Shown here: positions 14,780-26,775 of the stretch, piece after piece | How positions within the stretch are numbered: the first letter of the stretch is position 1 | How the letters are laid out: each line of letters opens with the position of its first letter | Source of the DNA: Liolophura sinensis | Lineage: Eukaryota > Mollusca > Polyplacophora > Chitonida > Chitonidae | Direction: 5' to 3' | DNA length: 64,000 nt | NCBI RefSeq assembly: GCF_032854445.1 | Contig: NC_088303.1 | Location: 9,865,501-9,929,500 of the forward strand | The notes under the pieces: generated by a model | The model's database searches: none | Told to the model about the DNA's origin: nothing | Seen by the model: the letters and a program-made list of their open reading frames with translations, nothing else | Position numbers and translations under genes: made by a program

Positions 14780-15875
14780 TGACAGTCCTAGGGTGTCACA
14801 TTATCCTTACACCATTGCACTGTCACATTATCCTTAGACCATCCTACTATGGTACATTATAATAACACCATCCTACTGTGGCACATTACCCTTACAAAAT
14901 CGCACTGTCACAATATCCTTACATCACCGAACTGTGTCACATTATACTTACACCACCCTTTTATCACATTATCCTTACACCAACCCAGTTTGCAATGTTA
15001 TCCTTACATGATCCTACTGTGTCACATAATAGCTACACAATCTTACTATGTCACATCATAATTACACCATCACACTTTGTCACATTATCCTTACACCATC
15101 CTACTGTGGTACATTATCCTTACACCATCCTGTGTCACATTATCCTTACATCATCCTACTGTGGCACATTATCCTTCCACCATCCTATTGTGCCATATCC
15201 TTACACCATCGCACTGTGTCACATTATCCTTACACCATTGCACTGTGTCATATTATCCTTCCACCATCCTATTGTCACATCCTTACACCATCACATTGTG
15301 TCACATTATACTTACACCATCCAATTGTGTCATATCCTTCCACCATCCTATTGTGTCACATCCTTACACATCGCATTGTGTCACATTATACTTACACCAT
15401 CCAATTGTGTCATATCCTTCCACCATCCTATTGTGTCACATCCTTACACATCACATTGTGTCACATTATCCTTACACCATCCAACTGTGTCATATCCTTC
15501 CACCATCCTATTGTGTCACATCCTTACACATCGCATTGTGTCACATTATCCTTACACCATCCAATTGTGTCATATCCTTCCACCATCCTATTGTCACATC
15601 CTTACACCATCCAATTGTGTCACATTATCCTAACACCATCCAATTGTGTCATATCCTTCCACCATCCTATTGTCACATCCTTACACCATCCAACTGTGTC
15701 ACATTATCCTTACACCATCCAATTGTGTCATATCCTTCCACCATCCTATTGTGTCACATCCCTACACCATCCAATTGTCACATCCTTACACCATCACATT
15801 GTGTCACATTATCCTTACACCATCCAATTGTCACATCCTTACACCATCACATTGTGTCACATTATCCTTACCAAT
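14780..15875. repeat. About 28-bp 'ttacaccatcc' array, open in all three plus frames
   Basis: Dozens of variants of 'cattatccttacaccatcc' followed by 'tactgtgtca', with monomers of roughly 25-31 bp. In the right half they are grouped into a longer cassette in which 'atccttccaccatcctattg' alternates with 'ttacaccatccaattgtgt'. All three plus-strand frames stay open for 250-325 codons because neither the unit nor its length variants contain stops. I see no sign that any frame is translated. Confidence 0.9.
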
Positions 15876-18690
15876 TTTCTCTCACTTCAAACTTATCGTC
15901 CAATCAAATACAAATCAACAACTTTCCTACAATATCATTCCTTGTCTTCTTTCAAACAATTTTTCAAAAATGTGTGGCTTAACCATTTTGAGAATGAATT
16001 ATTAAATTTAATGAAAGTCACATGATAAGATAGCTACATTTTGTCCAAATTGAAGAGCCAGACGAACAGCCAGACAGATGCAGACAACATAAAGTACAAC
16101 AACAGCATGATGCATCTTTGCCACACCAGCTTATTACAAAAAGTCAAGTGTTACAGCCCAGACACAATGCCTCAGTCTGTATACCCACAGAAACTACATG
16201 AACTTCATGTCTTTTTAACCACAGAAAAATTAACAGTTGGAAGTCTTTTTGTTAAACAAGCCAAGTACGACATGAGATTTTTCACGTTTTTGCTACCGTT
16301 TAGATAAAGTGGAAATTATGAGCAGTCTGAAAAAAATCGCACCCAAACCACATTGTACACAATCCTGATATTTTCAAATTGTTCAGAATATTTTTGGCCT
16401 CCCCTAGATTTTAAACATCTTATTTTACTCCCTTTTTACAAAATTAACTTTTTAAGGCTTAGAGACCCTGATTTGTGCTGTACCATATCAAGAGTCTGTT
16501 AAGCGCCTAATTGATATGTATGATGTAAATAAGCATGTTAAAGCATTTAGTGGATGCAACCTACGAATGGTCCTGGGTTTACTCCCACAATAATGCTGGC
16601 CGCAGTGGTATAAGTGAAATAATCTTGAGTACAGCGTAAAACACCAATCAAATAAATACATAAATAAAACAAAAGTTTTAGCGTCCACTCCCAGCCCACC
16701 CTTCAGACCCTCAGCTGCAATATGAAGTATTTTTAACACCGGTATTAGGAAAAAGGATAGGCACAGTCTAAAAATTGTTCCAACTTAAACCACATAACCC
16801 TCCTAGTTTTCCAGATGACATAACCCATGTTTATAACACATCAAACCTGTGAAGTCAAAATTAATATTTCAAAATATGCATAATGTTAAATGTCCAACAG
16901 TTAGAATAGGTTTCCAACACTGTTAAAAGTTAAACCTGACCTGATAAACATTGCAGCTCATTGAATAGATCAGTAGCATCTGTTAAAACTGTTTTTAATT
17001 TCCACAATAAAGGAGAACCTTAACAGTAAATTTTAAGATTTTAGGTAAATCTAAAAAGCTATCGATTTTGACAGCAACAGTGCAAAGTTTGCTACATCTT
17101 GATAGTGGCTAAAGGATACTGCTAAAGGTAAAAATGTCCTCCTGTATCACAGGGTAAAAATGTTTTGCAACTTTGTTGATATTAATTTATTAATCACCTT
17201 TCCCATCATGTTCCGGAGGTACAAATTCCACCTACATGTATTGCCTTCATGAACTTCAGTACACAAAGTTTCAGCACCTCACATTTCTCCATCGTTCATC
17301 TACTCTAAATAACTTTCTGGAAAACGTTTCTCTGACACCCACATTATAGTAAATGACCACACTGAGTTACCTAACATCTTTGACAGGTCACATGGTAAAG
17401 AAGGACTATATTTACATTTAGCAATAAAAAAGTTTGAACTGTAAACTCCACTATTGGGGAGCTTTAATTAACTTAGGGCCTTGAGACACCTCTGCTGTTA
17501 AAAATAGATAAGCTTAATTCAACAAATTCAAGATATGCTCACTAAATTTGACAATGATTTGCTAAATTTAAATGAGCAACACAAAAATCAACGTGTACAT
17601 TTAAAAAGAAAATTTTACACATCGATTATAATATTCTGATGTAAGGATAATAAACTGAAAAGTGTACCCGTAATATAGTAAGCAGATACTCTGGTTGTGT
17701 GAGTGCTATACTTTATGTAGCTTCACATAATATGAACATGTGTGATTCTAACAAAATAAACAGCTTCTTAATATCACACCTCCATCTAACTAAAAGTAAA
17801 AAACAAAACCTTTTGTGTTTTTCTTAACATGCATACATGTAATGTATCAGTGCCAGCAAATGACAATCTCCACAAAATACTCAGTGGAAAAAAAATGTTT
17901 GTGTTTTTAATTCTCATTTTTGGATTAGCTTGCATGAACAGTAACACCCACTGCCACACACAACTGAGCCCAGGCACTAAAAGAATATTGTACTACCTGT
18001 ATCTACCATTCTGCATCAGCCCCCAATAACAATTTTTGTAAGTTTACAGTCTGAACGTTAAGAAAAGAAGAACAAGGGGTAACTACTAAAACGGTATATC
18101 GGCGTTCTAAATGATCCTTGTTTACACCTAGTTTCACAAATCACAATCACTGACAGGTATTTGTCAGTCTTTTTTTTTTTTAACATTCTTTAGGGCTTCT
18201 GTTCAGAGCTTAAAAACCTAAATTATCAGCATACAAAACTTTTACTCGCAGACAACAACTCATACTGAGGCTTTTATAGGACACACCTTTGAATTTTATT
18301 TCAACAGAATAATAGACATGTTGACTTTAGCTTTACACGCCACTTTGCCTCAACAGTTAGAAACAATTTTGATTTATCTTATAGTGTTATAATGATTCAC
18401 AAACAAAAATATAAGAAAGTACATGCAGTGATTCTTATAAACAAACCAGGAATTGTAGTCAAGTAAAATGATGGCCTTGCAAACCAAAAGGACAATAAAT
18501 TAATAAAGCAGCAACAATAAAGTTGAAGAATGCTGTTAAATCTGTCATCAGTTAGCAAAGAAGAGATTCTGGGGCACTAATGTTGTCTAGGTAGACAAAT
18601 GCTGATAGTGATTTGGGGTAATGAAGTACAGATTGTAGTGAACAAGGTGCCAAGTAGCTTCTTAGGGAAAACAAATCTACCCTAATCCCT
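15876..18690. other. Non-coding stretch with one SINE fragment
   Basis: No gene recognised. It contains the SINE-A fragment at 16556-16670 and a poly-T tract near 18171-18181. Confidence 0.5.
16556..16670 (+). mobile_element. SINE-A fragment (core and tail)
   Basis: Carries the family core ('aatgctggccgcagtggtat', 'aagtgaaataatcttgagta') and the terminal 'aaaacaccaatcaaataaat' tail. The tRNA-like head is missing, so this is a 5'-truncated copy. Confidence 0.75.
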
Positions 18691-18750
18691 TAACCTTTTC
18701 CCATATGAAAGAGCAAATTTAAATGCAATTTATGCATATTTTTAATTTGA

Positions 18751-19021
18751 TTTTTTTTTTTTTTTAATTTGATTGGTGTTTTACACCGTACTCAAGAATA
18801 TTTCACTTATACGACGGCGGCCAGCATTATGGTGAGTGGAAACCGGGCAGAGCCCGGGGGAAACCCATGACCATCTGCAGGTAGCTGACAGACCTTCCCA
18901 CATACGGCCGGAGAGGAAGCCAGCATAAACTGGACTTGAACTCACAGCGACCGCATTGGTGAGAGACTCCTGGGTCATTACGCTGAGCTAGCCTGCTAAC
19001 CAAATGAGCCATGGAGGCCCC
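18751..19021 (-). mobile_element. Full-length SINE-A, tRNA-like head, minus orientation
   Basis: Read on the minus strand it starts with a tRNA-like head ('ggcctccatggctcatttgg', box-B-like 'gtgagttcaagtcc'). The core follows ('cccgggctctgcccggtttc', 'aatgctggccgccgtcgtat', 'gaaatattcttgagtacgg') and it ends in 'aaaacaccaatcaaat' plus an A-rich tail. It is flanked by the direct repeat 'tttttaatttga' at 18739-18750 and 19022-19033. An uninterrupted version of the target exists near 39385. Membership of a short retroelement family is well supported, but the published family name is not known to me. Confidence 0.9.
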
Positions 19022-19844
19022 TTTTTAATTTGACTGTGAAGGCAAAACTACATTGGTTGTATTGGTCAGTTTTTGACTTCACAAAAGTATAATTTTATCT
19101 GTCAACACAGAATAATGGTTTCAGAATATGCAGTGGAGAAATGCTGAGCAACAGTTGATTCTTGAAAAAGAATGAGCAAGAATCAATTGCTGTGAGTTGT
19201 TTCTTCTACTTGAAGGTTTTTGTAGTAACATAACAACTATCGATTCTTTTTTAAATCGCAGGGTAACATTTCAAACAAATAATAAAAAAAAAGTGACATC
19301 ACAATTCGCATCAATGAATGCTCAATCGTGCCAGCTGAGCCACACAATTTGCATAGTGGAATATAATACTTAGCATGGTTGATCTTTCATGACAATGTTA
19401 CATGAAGCTTTAGTGCAACAGGGTTAGAGCTTTTAGCTACTGGGTGTCCAGTCGGTTTTAGTCTATATAGATTACTACAGGGTGTAAGATTATGGATAGT
19501 GAGTCGGTCTATGATTAGTTGTGCAGGAAAGTAAATCTGAGTAAATCTGAACTGACTGAAGCTTACATATAATCTAGGGAAGTCAGATAGTAGATTATAC
19601 AATCTCTGTCACATTGACATAACCAGGCCTCAAGATATCCATGTCTGTAATAAGCATGCCACAAATTAGACCCACCAGTTCACCTTGCTATTCATATTTG
19701 TGCCTAAGAGAATTGATGATGCCTTTTCTCACAGGGGCAACATTTGGTGTATTTGAAATGAAGGCAAAGAATGAAACTGTTAGAATATGAATTTCACACT
19801 GATCAGAAACGAATGGATCCTTCATATATAACATTCTTATGATC

Positions 19845-20000
19845 GGTTAGACAAAGGATTGACTTCACAACACACGTTTAAATTTGTCCGGAAGGAGGAG
19901 GCTGTATGGTCTTCCCAGATAGCTCAGTGGGATACTGAAATGTTTTAAAGGCCTGTGTTCATGAATTTGAATCCTGCTCTTCTATATACCAGTCAAAGAC
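19845..20000 (+). mobile_element. SINE-B copy (tRNA-like 'agatagctcagtggga' head)
   Basis: Contains 'cccagatagctcagtgggat', which resembles the D-arm and box A of a tRNA, and later a weak box B ('gaatttgaatcctgctc'). It is homologous to 24548-24690 over about 150 bp, including the upstream 'caaaggattgac', which suggests a dispersed tRNA-derived element and not a functional tRNA gene. Confidence 0.6.
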
Positions 20001-20180
20001 GCATTCAGGTGGTACAAGTTGTCACCCATCACCACCCAAACCACAAAATCGCAAGTGTGGATTGTTGAAAAATAATCAACTGTGCAGACAATAGCGTGGC
20101 ATCACAGCAACCGTTTAAGCTTGAATAAACACCTTGCAAAGATGTGAAAAAGTTGAAAAATTACAGTACATGTACAAGTA

Positions 20181-22289
20181 ATAAGTAGGCTGATCAATAT
20201 GCCAGTTTAGATAAGTAGACAGTGATTTCTCATATGTACACCACTAACGCTCATTCATAAAACCAAGAGAGACATGTAGCTTTAGAAGTGATTAGTTCTG
20301 TTAATAAGCTTGCTGTTCCATTCAGGAACAGACATTCTGCCAAGACTTTAATACCATGTACAGCGTCCTGTGTACTGGTGTATTGCACACATAATGAGAA
20401 TCACACCTAACTAGTAACTGAAATATCAACTGTGGTTAAGCATATATTTATAAATGAAGAACACCAAGGAAAGCCAACCAGCCACATTTCATTGAGCAGT
20501 ATTAGTACATGTGCACTATATCACATAAGAAGCCACAAACAATCACACCATCCTAAGTCAGGGTGGACCCTGCTGTCATCACAGTGACACTAACATTTTG
20601 ACCTCTTGCTCCTTCTACCCCCACCCCAACATGAAGGGGAGGATCACGTTGTCCAGATGAATGACAACTTGATCAATCAAATTGACATTCTACTTTTGTC
20701 TTTTAAATTGTTGATTTTCACATGCTAATCAGAAGTTTTCACGAGTCTGTGGCCAACAGATAAAGGAAAATACACCTGTACCAGTTGTATGAGCCTAGAA
20801 CTTGCTAAGACCAAAAACATGTGGAAAAGATAAGCACAAGCACATAAAGATGTACATGTGTAAGTCAGGCACTTGGCAGCCAGGTACATTCTTCAGGAAA
20901 TAAAATAAGAAACGATAACACTGACAGTTGACAAAACAGCTAAGAGAGTAATTAGAAAACTTGTTCATTTGGGGTAGCCCTTTGTACCCACTGGAAAAAC
21001 CATCCATTTTTTGTTGTTTTTTTTTCTCACTAAAATCAGTATTTTAATTTCACTTTATTATCTTGTACATATGCAAATTTTTGTAATGGAAACTTGCTCT
21101 AGATGGGATATTATTCAGCAACGGTGAAATGTGAATCTGTATTAATAGGCTTGGAAATTAATTTGAAGATTAATGTGGTCTACAGAAGATTATTTAACCA
21201 TTAATCTCCAGGATAATTTCCACATGTAACACCCAAAGAATCCATTCTTCAGAAAATAAAATAAGAAACAATAACACTGACCTATTTCTCTACCCACCAC
21301 TCACAAACTGATAAGCAATTTCAAAATCAAGCATATTTTAGTATAATTTAATATGATCATGTTACTTCTGTTTGTAATCTAACATAGGCATTAATTATAA
21401 GAAAATCAGTTGTCAGTCGGTCAAAAACATTCTGATTAAAATTTCCAACATGTGTCAGCTTGGTTTACACTCCTTTTAATATTTAAAAAAACATAAATAT
21501 GGACAAATCTGATCTCACTGTATTTCTTATTAAAAAATTTATTACATTTTCCCATTTTAGATCATGTCAATTACACCTCCCTACAAGGCAGTGGGTTTAC
21601 TGTAACAGCCTAAGACACTTGACCATGTTAACGTGTACATGGCACATGTAGATATTATGAGTTTCTCAGTACTTGTGTACTAATAACAACATCATGACCA
21701 CAAAATGAAATTCCATACTACAAACATATGTACACACATTAGCCTTGAAATTAAATGTATTATTTTTAGCCTCACCCTATTACAACACATGCCTATAACC
21801 ATGTAATGTACATGCATGCCTGAGTCATTCTTCTCTTCTTTAATTTATAACATTTCTGGCAAATGCAAAAATGGATACCCTTTTGACCAAGGTGATGGAA
21901 AACAAATCTGCCAAAGCAAAACCCACATCAACCATCGCACAATGCAATATGGAACAGAAAGTCAATTTTACATTTCAAGAATCTAATAAAATTGTTTCTT
22001 TTTAGGAGGAAATATGAATAGGCTTGTGACAACTTGCACCCAAAACAATGCAGGTGCTAAATGACAGTTTTAATAATACAAATAAACTTAATGATACAGA
22101 AGTTTAAATCTTCGTCCACATTTGATTTTTAAAAATCAACATAATTTTAATGACATGCAAATATATTTTACAGTGTCAACATTCCTATCCCGTCATAAAA
22201 CTTAAACCTGAATTGCTGCAGCCCTCGCTTCATTAAACTAATACATACAGTGAGCAGCATTATTATTATTTGCAATGTAAAATTACATA
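20181..22289. other. Non-coding stretch, nothing recognised
   Basis: AT-rich sequence without a recognisable gene or repeat family. A short phrase near 21250-21280 ('cttcagaaaataaaataaga', 'aacaataacactgac') repeats one near 20890-20925. Confidence 0.5.
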
Positions 22290-22860
22290 ATCACAGACAA
22301 ACAGTCGCGACGACCACATCGCACTCGCTGCCATTAACATATCATGCAGATTTATATAGAAGGATTTAAAGCTTGTTTTGGCTTGTAAGCGCACATCAGA
22401 TGACAAAAATTATCCCGACAAACCGGACCTCTTAACTGTGCCAAACTGAGACGCCGTTCGTGGAAAACGGGCGATATTTTACGAAGCAGCGACATGAAAT
22501 CCCCCTAGATTTTCGGGGCAGCCAGCGACTAAGAGCGGAGGCCTAAGGCACGTTGATGTTGTACTCGCGTCCACCATGCCGCTGATTTCCCGGGAAAATA
22601 TCCACACATTCTCTTCACCCGACGAATTCGTAAATCGCATCGCTGCTTTCCACCGAATTCAAAGAGTAATACATACCTCTGTCATGGACGCAATCGCCAC
22701 TGAGGGGCTCTGTTAGGGGTTGTAAGTGTAGCGTACCCCTCTCGTCTCTTAGGGGTTTACCTTCCAAACTGAACTCAATCTTGTCTACACGGTTTCCGGC
22801 ACCAAAAGCGCGCCCTGTCAAAATCATCTCAATGAAACAGACTGGGCCCAGTACCACCTA
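22290..22860. promoter_or_regulatory. CpG-rich promoter-like cluster
   Basis: CpG dinucleotides are far denser here than in the neighbouring kilobases (for example 'acagtcgcgacgaccacatc', 'gagacgccgttcgtggaaaa', 'gttgtactcgcgtccaccat'). In invertebrate genomes with gene-body methylation such unmethylated clusters often mark transcription start regions. Start-codon-bearing open segments exist on both strands, so the direction is unclear. Confidence 0.4.
22677..22857 (-). CDS. Possible first coding exon of an unidentified minus-strand gene
   Basis: From an ATG at 22857 the minus strand is open for 60 codons plus one base. It then meets a consensus 5' splice site (AGAG followed by gtatgt). The predicted start reads MVLGPVCFIEMILTGRAFG, and a charged stretch (GNRVDKIEFSLEGKPLRDER) follows. 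It lies in the CpG-rich cluster. I recognise no family and could not link it securely to further exons, so it may be a chance open frame. On the plus strand a 45-codon frame with a good start context (ccaccATGC at about 22576) overlaps it. Confidence 0.25.
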
Positions 22861-23469
22861 GAGTTATGCCCCTTGATTCACACTGTCAGATATCATATCA
22901 ACTGAGGGTTACTCAAGCGATGTGAGGTTAATTTTTTCCGACCCAATTGTACGAATGTACGCTTGTTGTGAACATTCTTTTCCTCCAGCATATGCCATCC
23001 TCTGAGCTCAGTTCCATTGATATACCCCAAGGGATTCAAAGTATAGCCTATTTTTACCACACGCAGATAAGTGAAAATATTGTTTTAGGGCATGGTGTAT
23101 ACAAACTAAATTTACAGTGACATGTATCATGAAGTATTTTTGTCATCTTTCCCCACGCGTGACGCTTAGCTCTTAACATAGGCAAATGTTAGAAGATCTA
23201 AATAAAGGGTGTTGGTTGACGGGTGCTGAGGGACAACACCGCTTAGCGATAGTAAAGAAAAAGCCGACTATGTACTCGAAGTAAAAAAAAAACACGAGTC
23301 AGCCATTTATTTTACTCAGGTCAGATGTAAGCCTATTCTATATAGGCCCTACATGTACAGACAGATATTGTTAGGCCTATATACCCCTTTTATTAGAACG
23401 TAACCAAGCTAGAGCGCTCGCTGTCAACGCTTGCCGTTGGTTATCCGCGTTCACGCGTTCGAAACCAGC

Positions 23470-23930
23470 AGCCGCATGTCGCCATATCTCGTTCGAATCT
23501 CGCGCTGTCATGAGAGTCTCGTCAGAATGTCACCTTATTTACTCGACACATAAACTTTCCTTCCAACTTTATATGAGAAAACGACATTCTGACTATAGAC
23601 TCGCACAATAGCGCGAGATTCGGTCTAGATTCCATGCACAACGCTCCATTCATCCAAATCTCGCAGATTCAACTAATCCCGTCAGATTAAGTGGAGAATC
23701 ATGCACTGCGCGAGATTTAGTCGAAATTAAGAGGAGATTTGATCGAGAAATGAATGAGCTGGCGAGATTCGAACTATTGTTGCCAAAGCCAGATTCAGAC
23801 GTCAGTCGGATATTTACACTATTACGCCAAGATTCTCGACTAAAGCATATAGTCTCGTCTGAATCTCGTCAGAATGTCGCGTTGTTGTCTTAATCTCAAA
23901 TGAATCTCATGGTCGCATCCGGCTTCCATG
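23470..23930. repeat. CpG-rich inverted-repeat cluster ('gaatctcg' motifs)
   Basis: The motif 'gaatctcg' and its complement recur many times. Arms near 23493-23530 ('gaatctcgcgctgtcatgag', 'cgtcagaatgtc') and 23582-23622 are inverted copies of each other. A third related piece lies near 23850-23885. It resembles a foldback or non-autonomous DNA element, but I cannot assign a class. Confidence 0.6.
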
Positions 23931-24547
23931 ATATACCCATGTAGAATGTACATGTATGAACACGTATCCTGGTGCGTGTTTCACGAAGCGCCTCTAGTGA
24001 TAGGTGATAACTTTTAATTCCGTCGTGCGTGCATGGACAACGATGGCCACTGAAAGCACGCTCGTGCAGAAATGTTAACTTAGTGCAGTATAGCGATATG
24101 CACGTAACGCTACGAGCCCTTCGTGAAACTCCACCCTGATATTTCAGTTCGTTTCTACCAATAACAGTTATTAGATAAAAAAGAGTATTGTTTAAAACCT
24201 AGGATGATCACACCATATCTCACGCACAGGCAACTTCTTTATGATTCTGCCACAAATGCCTCGCACGATATATATATATAATTATTATTAAAGAATCGCG
24301 CAACGAGGGAACTGCTGATTCTTGACAAAGAATCGACGCTGCACCCGAGCCTTGTCGATTCTTCGCCACGAATTCGTAACGTTTTTTTTGTTTTTTTTTG
24401 TCACTCTCCTGTTACATAAAGGTTGTTCCCATTGTAGGTGATACCTGATTGCTGTTTGTCCCTTGCAAAGATCGGCATCGGCTTGATATCGGCTTATATC
24501 TAGATACCTTTCCCAAAACCCGTCTATTATTGAAAAAGAAGCGGTTG

Positions 24548-24690
24548 ATTAGTCAAAGGATTGACGTCACAACAAACGTTTAAAGTTGTCTAAAAGGAGA
24601 AACCTGTACTCTCTTCCCGGATAGCTCAGTGGGATACGGGAATGGTTTGGAGCCTTGTGTTTGGTGGGTTCGACTGCTCGTACGTTCAGT
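24548..24690 (+). mobile_element. SINE-B copy
   Basis: Homologous to 19845-20000. It includes 'cccggatagctcagtgggat' (tRNA-like box A region) and 'ggtgggttcgactgctc' (box-B-like GGTTCGA). The better-preserved box B makes a tRNA origin for the family more convincing here. Confidence 0.6.
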
Positions 24691-25329
24691 AAACGTTTAA
24701 GCTAAGAAAATGTTGTTGGGAGTATCTTAATATGGTTGATGTTGGTGCTCTGATTATGCATGGGTTATAGCTACTCCATTGTGAAACTGCAGAACGGTAA
24801 TAGCTATAGGTCCCTATGACTTCCACCAGCAGCAATGGTGACATGGATAAAACCTCTGTCTCGTAAGCAGAAGATCCGGGTTTCACTTCTGATTGGAGTG
24901 AAATTTTGACTTTAAAATCGGCAACCTCGGTGCTTTGTTCCACGTCTGGCGCTCCAGATGCATGCATGAATACAAGAGAAATAGTCCAAGTACTGGTCAC
25001 CCCCAGTATCTTGATGTGACTGGACACTGCATGGGGGAGTGATTTTGTCTTTTGGTGTGGTGTACTGGTAAGGCTACACTAAATTGGATCCGATCTGCTA
25101 AAAGGTGGCATCGCCCTGATATTGAAATATATCCTTAAAAACTACGTTAAACCCCAATCATCAAACAAACTATCAGATACTATCACTTTATTCAGTTTAA
25201 ATAAAAACATCATTTGGATAATGTGTATCCATTTTAAGTCTGTTGAATATTTCTAGATCAGTGACGTCTAACGAATTGCATTCAAATCACTACATTTTTT
25301 TTTACCTCATTCTGCTTAAGTCATTGTGT

Positions 25330-25349
25330 CGGGGGAGGGGGGGGGGGGT
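25330..25349 (+). other. Poly-G tract
   Basis: Nearly uninterrupted run of about 17 G with a single A, on the plus strand. It could fold as a G-quadruplex. A pure slippage tract is equally likely. Confidence 0.7.
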
Positions 25350-25466
25350 AATTTGCTATTATTAATTTCAGGCATTGCACGAACGGTTAGAATTTAAACC
25401 CAACTGAGGTAAGCTGAGAAGAGGCCGTATTTCACAGCTAACGTGTGACCATTTGCCAGATATCAC

Positions 25467-25555
25467 ACTATTGGTATATACTTTGTAATATAATTAATCT
25501 CTACTATAGAGATAGTGTACGTCTTTACTTATATTACAAAGTATATACCAATAGT
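25467..25555. repeat. Perfect 27-bp inverted repeat with 35-bp loop
   Basis: The left arm (25467-25493, 'actattggtatatactttgt' then 'aatataa') is the exact reverse complement of the right arm (25529-25555). No transposase or target duplication was seen beside it. Confidence 0.9.
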
Positions 25556-26599
25556 AAAGAGACAAACTTCTGTTTTAAATAATAAATAAATCTATGTTCG
25601 GGCCTGAACTATTTGCGAAACGTAACAACAATAGTTTTTGTATGCAATTATATTCTTGTTTAATAGTTGACTATATAACGGATTAAGATAGTGGGACCTG
25701 AAAATGCAATGTTATACAACCTCCTCTTTGTCAGACCTATACCTTCACTTTCTATAGCCTAGATGTCAGCTGTCTGCAAAATCACTCATACTGTCTACCA
25801 AAATTACCTTTAGTCAGTGACACGTAACAACATAACCTCTACACATTAATATATTTAAAGTTCACATCACTACATGGAAAATGAAGTTAGAACACTTTTG
25901 CGGATTCATAGTGTTAAAGTCCATAAGCCCGTTTCGACGGCAAGAACCCATTTCCTCGAGTGACGTCGAGAATTATTAAAAAAACAGTGGCATGCTGGTT
26001 TGTCTCTGTCATATTTGAAAATAGTATAATATAACTTTAATAAATGAATATAATTTTATCTGCTGTAGTATATGATCTCACGGTAGTATGGTTTTAAAGC
26101 TGGATGTTAGGAAATTTTTGCTACAAAAATGAACATGTAGTCTGTTCGCTGAGGGGTTAGTGTAGGATGTGTCACTGCGTGTTGCTCTTACTGCATGTTG
26201 GTGCACCTATGTAAAGCAAATTACTCTCCACGCCCATTCCCCAGCCCTCACTGCATGTTTTTTAAAATAATTATTAACGTGTTAAACGACCATGAAAGAA
26301 ACAATTCTTGAATTAAAAGAAACAATTATATCATAACGGCACAAATCGAATTTCGAAATGAAGGAAACCAAAACAAATACCAGATATATATATATATCGG
26401 CCATATAATCCTGTGACCTGAATAGTATTCAATTTCATATACATGTAGAAGTGTTTTAATGAATAGCCTATAACTCGAACATGGGATTTTATTGGCTGTA
26501 TTGGAGATTTGTGGTCAACGGTATTTCCCTTGACCGAATGGTATAGCGTGCTGGCATAGCAGAATGTCTCGAGCCTCCCACTAATGCGGCCGCTGAGCT

Positions 26600-26775
26600 T
26601 GCTTCCGGTCATAGACCTACGTGGGAAGGTCTTCCAGCAACATACAGATGGTCGTGGGTTTCACCCGGGCTCTGCCCAGTTTCCTTCCACCGTAATGCTG
26701 GCCGTCGTGATGTAAGGCAAATATTCTTGTGTTCGGCGTAAAATACCAATCAAATGAATAAATATATAAATATAG
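26600..26775 (+). mobile_element. SINE-A copy, 5' part diverged
   Basis: Core 'gatggtcgtgggtttcaccc', 'gggctctgcccagtttcctt', 'ccgtaatgctggccgtcgtg' and tail 'aaaataccaatcaaatgaat'. The region just upstream (about 26528-26600) may be a decayed tRNA-like head. Confidence 0.8.

Larger units (their letters stand above)
18691..20180. repeat. Older dispersed repeat, interrupted by a SINE
   Basis: Two separated parts match 39350-39545 in XRN1 intron 4: the sequence on both sides of the SINE at 18751-19021 ('aatttatgc', 'ggcaaaact', 'cattggttgtattggtcag', 'cttcacaaaagtataa') and the stretch near 20115-20175 ('aataaacaccttgcaaa', 'gttgaaaaattacagtaca'). The intron 4 copy lacks the SINE. The part near 19845-20000 also matches 24548-24690, so several units may be combined here. 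Confidence 0.65.

Noticed and set aside
15048-16025. 325-codon plus-strand frame as a gene
   Set aside because: All three frames are open through the same array, so openness carries no information.
24610-24685. tRNA gene at 'ggatagctcagtgggatac'
   Set aside because: A diverged second copy at 19.9 kb with shared flanks shows a dispersed tRNA-derived element. No full cloverleaf is apparent.
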